The notes under the pieces: model-generated
Seen by the model: the letters and a program-made list of their open reading frames with translations, nothing else
The model's database searches: none
What the model was told of the DNA's origin: nothing
Shown here: positions 1-7,625 of the stretch, in pieces
Position numbering within the stretch: position 1 is the stretch's first letter
Layout of the letters: every line of letters begins with the position of its first letter
Assembly: GCF_900111395.1 (NCBI RefSeq)
Contig: NZ_FOHV01000011.1
Coordinates: 1-64,000, forward strand
Source of the DNA: Thorsellia anophelis DSM 18579
Lineage (GTDB): Bacteria > Pseudomonadota > Gammaproteobacteria > Enterobacterales > Thorselliaceae
Direction: 5' to 3'
Length of the DNA: 64,000 nt
Program-made: the position numbers and the translations under genes

Positions 1-342
1 GAAAGTTTATTCGGTAGTATGAAAACACGTAAACAATACCCTCGACAAGGATTTAAAGATATAGAGGAAGCAAGAGAATGGGTACTCAGTTTTGTTTATT
101 GGTACAACAATGAACATAGACACAGTGGCATTAAATACGTGACGCCTGCTCAGCGCCACCAAGGTATTGATGGTGACATACTGGCTAAACGAAAAGAAGT
201 CTATAGGGTTGCTAAATTAACCTTTCCAGAGCGTTGGAACACTCGGGATACAAGAGACTGGGATTATGAAGACAAAATAGTATTTAACCCAGTCAAAGAC
301 AATGATGCAAATAGCAGTAAAAAAATCGGACAGGTCGCTTGA
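1..342 (+). CDS. IS3-family transposase (OrfB-type), C-terminal part, cut by window edge
   Basis: The frame is open from the first base, so the true start lies before the window. The protein has the end of an IS3-family DDE integrase core: an E-S-L-F stretch at bases 1-12, which matches the position of the third catalytic acid, then F-V-Y-W-Y-N-N-E-H-R-H-S-G and P-A-Q-R-H, the usual C-terminal signature. In the family OrfB, made with OrfA by programmed frameshifting, cuts and joins the element ends. Only about 113 codons are visible, so completeness cannot be judged. The stop lies inside the likely right end of the element, and the next bases belong to a toxin gene, so the element probably inserted into that gene. 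Confidence 0.9.
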   Translation, partial: ESLFGSMKTRKQYPRQGFKDIEEAREWVLSFVYWYNNEHRHSGIKYVTPAQRHQGIDGDILAKRKEVYRVAKLTFPERWNTRDTRDWDYEDKIVFNPVKDNDANSSKKIGQVA

Positions 343-344
343 CA
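320..344 (+). repeat. Candidate right terminal inverted repeat of the IS3-family element
   Basis: The stretch ends GGACAGGTCGCTTGACA, with the CA-3' end usual for IS3-family tips, and overlaps the transposase stop codon. Toxin-like reading frame resumes directly after it. The left end is outside the window, so the pairing cannot be tested here. Confidence 0.5.
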
Positions 345-645
345 TTTATCGGCTAAAGAAAGATGTTCTGAGTAATCTAGATACTGTGTTCAAGGCAAAA
401 ATGAGAATATGATTTTTTATAAGGATGGAAATATAGTTGTAACTCATAGAAAAGGTGGAGCTTAAGGAAATATAATCACGTGTTACGGCCACAGCAGCCT
501 GAGTGGAGAAAGTGGTTCAGCTATCTATGGTGAAAGTCCAAATTATCTAGGCTTACCAATCACACCAGAAATGAAAATGAATGGATAAATTCCAAGGCCT
601 ACTGGTGGTTTCATTCCGCCCGCTACAAAAATAGAAGGGTTATAA
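345..645 (+). pseudogene. Remnant of a polymorphic (Rhs/CDI-type) toxin C-terminus, frameshifted and stop-interrupted
   Basis: Reading from the IS end, one frame gives I-Y-R-L-K-K-D-V-L-S-N-L-D-T-V-F-K; after a one-base shift near 392-396 the next frame gives G-K-N-E-N-M-I-F-Y-K-D-G-N-I-V-V-T, then T-C-Y-G-H, L-P-I-T and G-G-F-I-P-P-A near the end. This resembles C-terminal toxin domains of Rhs, CDI and related secreted toxins that I recall ending in similar Y-G, P-I-T-H and P-P-A motifs; the exact family is uncertain. Two in-frame stops (TAA near 463-465 and 583-585) plus the frameshift and the IS at the 5' side make it dead. It ends two bases before the next gene, the usual toxin-immunity spacing. 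Confidence 0.6.
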
Positions 646-647
646 TT

Positions 648-1370
648 TTGCAAATTACTACAGATATATTTATGCTTGAAACAATTACACCGCAATATGA
701 CGATTTTATATTAAGGTGGAATTTTGGTGGAAATTCATCATTGATTTCTTTAAACTCAAACAAAAAAAGAGAAATGTTAATATCATCTGAACATTGGTTT
801 GCTGATATATCCGATTTGTTTTATTTTGACAATCATAAAAAACTTATGGGCATCAATATATCAATTCCTAATATAAATTGTCGTATTAAAATTACTTCTA
901 ATTTTGCAGGGTTTTGTTCATTGAATTTATTAAATGATAAGCTATTTAATGTTTCACCAATGAAATTCAGATTTTTTGATCCAATAAAAAAAATACTTTT
1001 TCTATTCAATGAGGAAAATATACAAGGTGAGGTATCATGTTATTCTCTATATAAGGATTTTTTCATAATGGCTCAAGACAACAAATTTATAGGATATATA
1101 TTGAACAATCCCATCAAATATCTGACAGACAATGAGTTTGGTTTTATGGATGATGTAACTGAACCAAGCGCCGAAGAGTATTTTATTTTTGATTGTTTTT
1201 TTGAATATATATCGGATAATAAACTTGAAGAGTTTAATGATGACATGAGTAAATTGGTTTTTTACGTAAATGAAAATCTACAAAAAAAATTGAATAGTAT
1301 AAAAAGTGATTATCGCAGGAATATTTTTTTTCAAGAGTTGAATTCGCTTTTTGAATATTATTGTGGATGA
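648..1370 (+). CDS. Orphan protein, likely immunity protein of the broken toxin
   Basis: A 240-residue, very AT-rich, acidic and aromatic-rich protein with no signal peptide or membrane segment. I do not recognise its family. The TTG start at 648 lies two bases after the toxin remnant stop; an ATG at 672 is an alternative. Position directly behind a toxin C-terminus, cytosolic character and low GC fit an immunity protein that binds and neutralises the toxin, but this is inferred from context only. The frame is intact although the toxin is not, as expected if it still protects against kin toxins or has only recently lost its partner. Confidence 0.6.
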   Translation: MQITTDIFMLETITPQYDDFILRWNFGGNSSLISLNSNKKREMLISSEHWFADISDLFYFDNHKKLMGINISIPNINCRIKITSNFAGFCSLNLLNDKLFNVSPMKFRFFDPIKKILFLFNEENIQGEVSCYSLYKDFFIMAQDNKFIGYILNNPIKYLTDNEFGFMDDVTEPSAEEYFIFDCFFEYISDNKLEEFNDDMSKLVFYVNENLQKKLNSIKSDYRRNIFFQELNSLFEYYCG

Positions 1371-1567
1371 CTTTAATATTTTTTTAATTTTGATTAAAAA
1401 TTTGTATGATGACCTAAATTGCTTTTTAAAAATAAGCTAAATTAACCTATAAAAATATATTTTTATCCATACAAAGTAAATCCGCAAATCTAATTCTTAT
1501 AAACGACTCTAACGTGGAGGCGTATTGAAACGACTATCATTTGTAGGTACTTAAGATTAAATTTTAA

Positions 1568-1746
1568 GTTACTATTCAGCAGGTTTATCTTATTGATTAA
1601 ATTGGATATGTTTTCCAGCTAAATAGCTAGATAACCTTGGTTTAGTGTTTTTTTATATGATAAGTTTGCCTCAGATAACAGTCTTCAATATTTAAATAAA
1701 TGATTTTATGGTGAAATTAAATTTAAAAAACCTGCTGAATAGTAAC
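1568..1746. repeat. 19-bp perfect inverted repeat bounding about 180 bp
   Basis: GTTACTATTCAGCAGGTTT at 1568-1586 is the exact reverse complement of bases 1728-1746. The arms are 141 bp apart and hold no gene. This could be the ends of a small non-autonomous element or the trace of a duplication-inversion; no flanking duplication was recognised. Confidence 0.7.
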
Positions 1747-1749
1747 AAT

Positions 1750-1782
1750 TTTAAACAATGCACCCATAATGCATTGTTTAAA
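1750..1782. repeat. 13-bp perfect hairpin next to the 19-bp inverted repeat
   Basis: TTTAAACAATGCA at 1750-1762 pairs exactly with 1770-1782 across a seven-base loop. It starts four bases after the right arm of the larger inverted repeat. There is no T tract, so it is not a standard terminator. Confidence 0.65.
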
Positions 1783-2160
1783 TTAAAACTTATTTGTTCA
1801 CTTATAAACCTTGTTGAACAGAAATTGGCTATTTTAATGTATAATTTCGGGATAAAACCGCTAAAATATAACAATTTGGATTTATCAGGATAATATTTAA
1901 GATATAAATCAATTGGGTATGTGATTGATATTTATGATACTATTACTTAAGTACTAACAAATGAAACGACTATAGGATAGCTTGCTACGCAGTTTAATAC
2001 TGAAAAATCGTGGGCAAGAAACAAATAGAGCTTAACGAATCGACTAGTTCGAAAATTACTTTCTCATAGCCTTGATGTTTTATTGAATCGCAAAGCGGAA
2101 CAGGAACCCTTTACAGCTAGAGAAGGTGATTTAATAAAAAATCTTGCATTGCATTATATA

Positions 2161-2484
2161 TTAGTCATTTAAAGTAAACCAAATTTTTTCTTTTATCATA
2201 TTTAGTTCTTCGTTAAGTTTTTTTCGCGTATCAAAATCCTCTCTCCATACATAAAAATCAGAAAAACTCCCATACCCCCCTTCCATTAATCTATACATTG
2301 ATGAGACTGATTGAAAAGCTTTATAAGGATCGAGTAATTCACCATAATTTGGCGGTGTCAATTGAGAAATTATATTATTAACTCCTAATGACCAATTAGT
2401 CTCATTTTCACTTTTTAAAATGATGCTTAATGAAGTAAAAAGAAATAATAACTTTTCACACTTCACTACAAATTGCTTATTCAT
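2161..2484 (-). CDS. Small orphan protein, possibly DUF6966-like
   Basis: A 107-residue cytosolic protein ending G-G-Y-G-S-F-S-D-F-Y-V-W-R-E-D-F-D-T-R-K-K-L-N. This G-S-F-x-D-F/L signature reminds me of the uncharacterised DUF6966 family, seen mostly as orphan or immunity-like genes; the match is from memory and weak. The ATG at 2484 is chosen over a TTG at 2496 because GAGGG lies five bases before the ATG and would be inside the longer frame. It stands alone between accessory debris and udk. Confidence 0.55.
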   Translation of the reverse strand: MNKQFVVKCEKLLFLFTSLSIILKSENETNWSLGVNNIISQLTPPNYGELLDPYKAFQSVSSMYRLMEGGYGSFSDFYVWREDFDTRKKLNEELNMIKEKIWFTLND

Positions 2485-2736
2485 TTTATCCCTCAACTAT
2501 CCAACACAGTAACATTTTGAATGTTACATGGTTCTTGAATAAATATCTGATTCATATTTAGTTGTGATTTTAACCTTGTAATCTCATCATGCTCACGCAA
2601 TTCCCTCTTAATGTGGGTATATTTTGATCATGACTCTATAGACTAGGCAGGCAATTTTTTATGCATGATTTGATAATTCTGATATAATCACCTTTTTATA
2701 ATCCAAACTTCATTTGCCCTAATAGGTTATACTCAT

Positions 2737-3402
2737 ATGCCAGATACTAATACCCAATCGTCTAATATCCCCATCACAAATCCTTGTATCATTATCGGGA
2801 TTGCAGGCGCATCTGCATCTGGTAAAACTCTTCTAGCAGACACGCTTTACAAGGAATTAAAAGCAGATGTTGGAGACAATTGGATTGATATTATACCAGA
2901 AGACAGCTATTACAAGTGCCAAGATCATTTAACCTATGAAGAACGAATTAAAACAAATTACGACCATCCTAATTCAATGGATCATGATTTATTAATCAGT
3001 CAACTCAAAGCGCTAAAAACAGGTCATTCAGTCGAAATACCTCTGTATGATTATGTTAATCATACACGAAAAAAAGAAACTCGCCATTTTACCAGCAAAC
3101 GAGTTATCATTTTAGAAGGCATATTACTCCTCACAGACCCTCGCATTAGAGAAGAGCTCAATTTTTCTATTTTCGTTGATACTCCACTTGATATCTGTCT
3201 GATAAGAAGAATGCAGCGCGATATGAATGAACGTGGGCGCTCAATGGAATCTGTTATTGCACAGTATCGTGCAACAGTTCGGCCTATGTATCTACAATTT
3301 ATTGATCCTTCTAAACAATTTGCTGATGTCATTATTCCTAAAGGTGGCAAAAATAGACGTGCAATTGAAATGTTGAAAGCTCAAATTAAAACCTTTTTTT
3401 AA
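2737..3402 (+). CDS. udk: Uridine/cytidine kinase
   Basis: Phosphorylates uridine and cytidine to UMP and CMP using ATP or GTP in cytosolic pyrimidine salvage. The P-loop G-A-S-A-S-G-K-T is at about residues 24-31, the phosphoribulokinase/uridine-kinase pattern N-Y-D-H-P follows, then [10 protein letters not shown] and the R-G-R-S-M-E-S-V segment. The 221 residues fit the E. coli enzyme (213) apart from a slightly longer N-terminus. It is a single gene, convergent with recB; the dcd neighbour of enterobacteria is absent. Confidence 0.97.
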   Translation: MPDTNTQSSNIPITNPCIIIGIAGASASGKTLLADTLYKELKADVGDNWIDIIPEDSYYKCQDHLTYEERIKTNYDHPNSMDHDLLISQLKALKTGHSVEIPLYDYVNHTRKKETRHFTSKRVIILEGILLLTDPRIREELNFSIFVDTPLDICLIRRMQRDMNERGRSMESVIAQYRATVRPMYLQFIDPSKQFADVIIPKGGKNRRAIEMLKAQIKTFF

Positions 3403-3471
3403 ATTAAATGTCAAAAACTTAATCATATTAACATCTATCTAACAGCCCGTTAATCTAGTAAAACGATATGA

Positions 3472-6400
3472 CTAAAAAAGTTCATCTAACTCTAAAATCA
3501 ACTTATAATCAGGCTTAGTGTAAAATACCCCTGGCTGTAAATCATTTAAATATTGGGTGTCAGCTCCCTCTTCTGGCACGTCCCCTGCTGCTCTGATAAA
3601 CAAATAAAAAACTCCTCCCATATGCGTATCATAGGCATAATTAGGAAGTCTTTGTTTCAGATATCGATGTAAAGCTAAAGTATAGATTTGGTACTGAAGA
3701 TCATAGCGATGTTCAATCATGGCTAACTGCATATTAGCTTGTGTATAAGCATCAAACGCATACCCTAAATGATTAGATTTATAATCAATAATATAATACT
3801 TATCATCATGCATAAATACGAGATCAATAAAACCTTGTAACATACCTTGCACGGTATCGAATGTTAATAAGTCTGCTTGAGCAGATAAACTATCATATTC
3901 TTGAATGGTTTTATTTAATTGATTTGCAGTAAGTGGATTAGGCATATTTAAATGAAAATGTAATTCTCTACTCTGCATCTCATAAGGTATATTTGATAAT
4001 CGGACATTTGCAAAAGGGAGCTCATGATAATAGAGCCTATAAAGCCAATCTTCTAATACTTGTTGCCATTGCCCTAATTCATTATTATCATCTGATAATG
4101 GGTTAATGTTTAAATGAATTGAAAATCGTTCCAATGCAGTTCTCCAAGCATACTCTTTTTGTATTTTATCAGCGCTCAAGTATTGTTCTGGATGTTCTAG
4201 TATGCCATGTAAAAATATCCCTGCAAATGCACCTTTTGGAAAATGGTAAATGTCTTTGATAGCGTCACCATCAACATTTTGGATATTAGTTTTTAACATC
4301 TTTGTCTGTAATAACTCTTGGATTTTATCATCGCGCTTCGCTACTTGAGGCGTACTTAAAAGTTGCTTCTGCCTTGTGGATAAATGACTATAACTTGACA
4401 TAGTCCAATTATCTAATACAGTGCGAGTAAATTTCTCTGCTTCAAAGGATTTTAATTGCTCATTATTATTCGTTTTAATTAGTGAATTGTCATAAGTATC
4501 ATCGGTATCAGTTAACTTCTCAACACTGATAGAATTCAGTCCATCTTTTGTTTGATTAGCAATATTTGAAATCACATTGTAAAAGTCAATGTCATTTGCA
4601 AGTTCATCTTCTTTAACTAATAAACTTCCTACACTTGTTCTGTGCGTGATGGTTGATTTAGAGTTTGATTTTTCCCTAACCGGTGAAAATCCAATAACGC
4701 AATGATATACTGCCCTAGTTAAAGCAACATAGCTTAAGCGAATATCTTCTGATAACCTTGATTTTTCAGCTTGTAGTTTTATATCGTCTTTACGGATACC
4801 CGCAATATCAAGAACGCGTTCGTTTATAGTTTCATCCATAAAATCTAATTGTGCTTTAGGAGCTTGGTACATCAAAGCAAAAGGATGTAGCACGATAGGA
4901 TATTCTAGTCCCTTTGATTTATGTATGGAGACAATTTTAATGACGTGCTTATCACTTTCAAGCCTTAACTGAGCTTCTTGCGATTCAACTGTAGGCATTT
5001 CAATCTGTTCACCAAACCATTTAATTAGCTCATGCTGGCTTTCAAATTCACTTTCTGCTTTTTGCAATAATTCAGACAGATGCATAAAGTCCATTAGCAT
5101 CCGTTCGCCTTGGCCAGAACTATACCATTTTTCTGATAATCTATTTTCAATCAAAACATCACGTAAAAATGCCATCACACCATATTGCTGCCATTTTTGT
5201 TGATAAACTTGAAATTGATATAATTTGTTTTCCCACAGTTGCTCATTTTCTTGCAGTTCATAAAGCTCTAGGGCTGTCATTTGAAATAAAATAGTGCCTA
5301 GTGATTCACGAATTAAACGTTCATTTTGCGGCTCATAGGCCGCTTTTAGTAGGCGTAATAAATCCAAAGCAAGATCAGTGCTAAAGACTGATTCATTTGC
5401 AGAAAGATAAACACTGTTAATGTCATATAGTTTTAATGCATCTTGTATTAAAGCAGCTTCTGATTTACTTCTTACTATGACTGTAATATCTTCAACTTGA
5501 AGTGTTTTCTTTTCTGATTTCGTCTGAAAATAAGCCAAATTATTTTGTGCTAGCATCAGCCAGTTAGCTACTTTTTTAGCCAATGCTTGAGCCATAAAAT
5601 GTTTGTATTCAACTAAGCTTAAAGTTCCATCTAATTCAGGGCGCATAATATTAAGCCCAGCTTCCTGTTTACCTTCCACAATAAAACCAAGTCCTTCATT
5701 AACTTTTGCTGCATTCACACGGTAAAAGGGGATTTGTTCATACATGAAAGGGTTTTCAGAATAATCAAATAACTGATTAATTGAGGATATAACGCTCACA
5801 GAAGAGCGATAGTTTGTATCAAGTGTATAATGGCGTTTGGCTTCAGATTTAGCACGCATATAAGTATGAATATCAGCACCACGAAACCCATAAATAGCTT
5901 GTTTAGGATCGCCAATTAACAGCAGCAATGATTCATGGAGTGAATGGTAATTTGTGCGATAAAGCGTAGAAAATATTCGATACTGCGCAGGATCTGTATC
6001 TTGAAACTCATCGATAAGTGCAACAGGGAATTCATGCTGTAGTGTTTTGACTAAATGATGGTTTTCATCTGTTTTAAAAGCGTCATCAAGTCTTGAGATC
6101 AGATCATTAAACGTCAGCACACCTTTTTTATTTTTATCTTGCTGCAGTAATGTTCTCATTTCAAAAATTGCTATTTTCAAAAAATTGCTTTTTATTATTT
6201 GAAAATCAACTTCTTCTTGCAGCTTATCTACCTCTTCAAATAAATCCATTGAAGGCGTTTTATTACCTTTAGTTGTTTTCGCCTTTAAATATGATTGACT
6301 AAACAAGCTGACTTCATCTAAAAAAGTCAAATCAGGTAAAGTGGATGTCGCCCATTGTGTAATTTTATTTACAATAGGTTCAATTTTAGTAGGTTTATAA

Positions 6401-7293
6401 ACACCTTGATGTAAACAACTTAAATCTGATAGTAATCTTGTCAAGGCTGAATTCGAATCGTTCATTGCAGCAAGCCAATCAGTTTTAAATTTTGCAATTT
6501 TAATCTGCATTTGTTCACACAGTGCTATCAAATAAGATATTTTTTGTTCAACAGTGGTTAATTTATCTAATTCACTTAGCTTAATTATGTTTGTTCTGTT
6601 TGAAATTAAATCATCAGAAAAAACTGGCAAATCCCCTTCTAAATACTGAATTATTGCATTTTTTAAATCGTGAGGAGTGGCATAAAAACTTAATATTTTT
6701 TTATGTAAGTAAAGCGGCATTTGATAACAATATTTTCGCCAAAAATCAACACTTGCCTGCTCAAGCATATGATAATTATTTTCTTTTAATTCAAAATCAA
6801 ATGGACTACCTGATTCAATGGCAAGGCCGCTTAGTGCTCTTTGACAAAATCCATGGATAGTATAGATTGCAGCTTTATCCATCTCTTGTTCTGCAAGCAA
6901 TAACCTTTCAATCGCAGTATTGATTAATTTATGTTGGTCAAGTAACTCAATCAAGGGAAATAATCTTGAAAATTTTACTAATTCAGGATTAGCTAAAAAT
7001 CGAATACACGTCACTCTGAGTTCATGAATGTTTAAACGAATACGCTCACGTAATTCTTCTGTAGCGGCTTTAGTAAAAGTCACAACCAATATCTGTTCTA
7101 CCGTTAAGGGTTCTGAAAAAACATTTTCGTTTCTAATTCCAAGTAGCAGGCGTAAATATAATAAAGAGATAGTATAGGTTTTTCCGGTACCTGCTGACGC
7201 CTCAATTAAAATTGTTCCATCTAAAGGCATTTTAAACGGTTCTAACGTGAGCATCGTAATTTGTTTTTCATCTAATCCGCTAGATTTGGTCAT
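3472..7293 (-). CDS. recB: Exonuclease V (RecBCD) subunit RecB
   Basis: The 3'-5' helicase and nuclease subunit of RecBCD, which processes double-strand ends for RecA loading. The UvrD-type Walker A E-A-S-A-G-T-G-K-T is near residue 33, the Walker B segment L-I-D-E-F-Q-D-T-D near 425, and helicase motifs G-D-P-K-Q-A-I-Y-G-F-R-G follow. The C-terminal nuclease has G-F-I-D-L-V-F near 1152 and D-Y-K-S-N near 1171, the Mg-binding core. At 1273 residues it is about 90 longer than E. coli RecB. The start has GAGGGGA five bases upstream. It is divergent from nrdA; recD and recC do not adjoin it, unlike the recC-ptrA-recB-recD cluster of enterobacteria. Confidence 0.97.
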   Translation of the reverse strand: MTKSSGLDEKQITMLTLEPFKMPLDGTILIEASAGTGKTYTISLLYLRLLLGIRNENVFSEPLTVEQILVVTFTKAATEELRERIRLNIHELRVTCIRFLANPELVKFSRLFPLIELLDQHKLINTAIERLLLAEQEMDKAAIYTIHGFCQRALSGLAIESGSPFDFELKENNYHMLEQASVDFWRKYCYQMPLYLHKKILSFYATPHDLKNAIIQYLEGDLPVFSDDLISNRTNIIKLSELDKLTTVEQKISYLIALCEQMQIKIAKFKTDWLAAMNDSNSALTRLLSDLSCLHQGVYKPTKIEPIVNKITQWATSTLPDLTFLDEVSLFSQSYLKAKTTKGNKTPSMDLFEEVDKLQEEVDFQIIKSNFLKIAIFEMRTLLQQDKNKKGVLTFNDLISRLDDAFKTDENHHLVKTLQHEFPVALIDEFQDTDPAQYRIFSTLYRTNYHSLHESLLLLIGDPKQAIYGFRGADIHTYMRAKSEAKRHYTLDTNYRSSVSVISSINQLFDYSENPFMYEQIPFYRVNAAKVNEGLGFIVEGKQEAGLNIMRPELDGTLSLVEYKHFMAQALAKKVANWLMLAQNNLAYFQTKSEKKTLQVEDITVIVRSKSEAALIQDALKLYDINSVYLSANESVFSTDLALDLLRLLKAAYEPQNERLIRESLGTILFQMTALELYELQENEQLWENKLYQFQVYQQKWQQYGVMAFLRDVLIENRLSEKWYSSGQGERMLMDFMHLSELLQKAESEFESQHELIKWFGEQIEMPTVESQEAQLRLESDKHVIKIVSIHKSKGLEYPIVLHPFALMYQAPKAQLDFMDETINERVLDIAGIRKDDIKLQAEKSRLSEDIRLSYVALTRAVYHCVIGFSPVREKSNSKSTITHRTSVGSLLVKEDELANDIDFYNVISNIANQTKDGLNSISVEKLTDTDDTYDNSLIKTNNNEQLKSFEAEKFTRTVLDNWTMSSYSHLSTRQKQLLSTPQVAKRDDKIQELLQTKMLKTNIQNVDGDAIKDIYHFPKGAFAGIFLHGILEHPEQYLSADKIQKEYAWRTALERFSIHLNINPLSDDNNELGQWQQVLEDWLYRLYYHELPFANVRLSNIPYEMQSRELHFHLNMPNPLTANQLNKTIQEYDSLSAQADLLTFDTVQGMLQGFIDLVFMHDDKYYIIDYKSNHLGYAFDAYTQANMQLAMIEHRYDLQYQIYTLALHRYLKQRLPNYAYDTHMGGVFYLFIRAAGDVPEEGADTQYLNDLQPGVFYTKPDYKLILELDELF

Positions 7294-7395
7294 GATTTCC
7301 CCTCAAATTTTTTCTTTAACCTATCATACACTAGAATAGTATTTTTTAATCCACATCGAATAGAAAATCCACATACAAAAAAAATTTTTTTTCAC

Positions 7396-7415
7396 TTGAC
7401 TTTCGTGAAAGTCAA
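7396..7415. promoter_or_regulatory. 20-bp perfect palindrome in the recB-nrdA divergent region
   Basis: TTGACTTTCGTGAAAGTCAA is an exact palindrome with a two-base centre, located 103 bp before recB and 211 bp before nrdA. It may be an operator for an unidentified regulator. Its first half also contains a TTGAC -35-like hexamer. A DnaA-box-like TTATCTACA lies at 7423-7431. Confidence 0.45.
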
Positions 7416-7525
7416 ACCGCATTTATCTACACAACGAGTGCAGAAAAAATCAAGTCTTTTTTGCAAATATTTCTTACTTGAATTATTCTTCAAAACACAC
7501 TATCTTGTAAAAGATAAGAAGAAAA

Positions 7526-7541
7526 ACACCATATATAGTGC
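7526..7541 (+). promoter_or_regulatory. NrdR box upstream of nrdA
   Basis: ACACCATATATAGTGC matches the known NrdR operator pattern ACA-C-(A/T)-ATATAT-(A/T)-GTGT closely. A weaker second candidate, ACACTATCTTGTAAAA, lies at 7497-7512; NrdR normally uses two boxes about three helical turns apart. NrdR represses ribonucleotide reductase genes when dATP is high, so nrdAB-yfaE is probably so controlled. Confidence 0.7.
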
Positions 7542-7625
7542 TAGTGTAACATTTAGACATAACAGCTAAATTACTTAGCAATTAACTAAATCAAGTACAT
7601 AATAGAGACAATCAAGGCTAATATC

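Larger units (their letters stand above)
1371..2160. other. Gene-free, repeat-bearing accessory stretch
   Basis: No convincing gene. Two overlapping opposite ORFs of about 60 codons near 1690-1890 are low-complexity shadows around inverted repeats. An 11-base string GAAACGACTAT occurs near 1527 and again near 1963. Bases 2060-2160 can be read as a short protein-like piece (L-L-N-R-K-A-E-Q-E-P-F-T-A-R-E-G) that may be debris of a lost gene; I cannot name it. Confidence 0.5.

Noticed and set aside
1692-1893. Two overlapping opposite ORFs of about 60 codons
   Set aside because: They lie around inverted repeats, have no ribosome sites and mirror each other; treated as chance frames.
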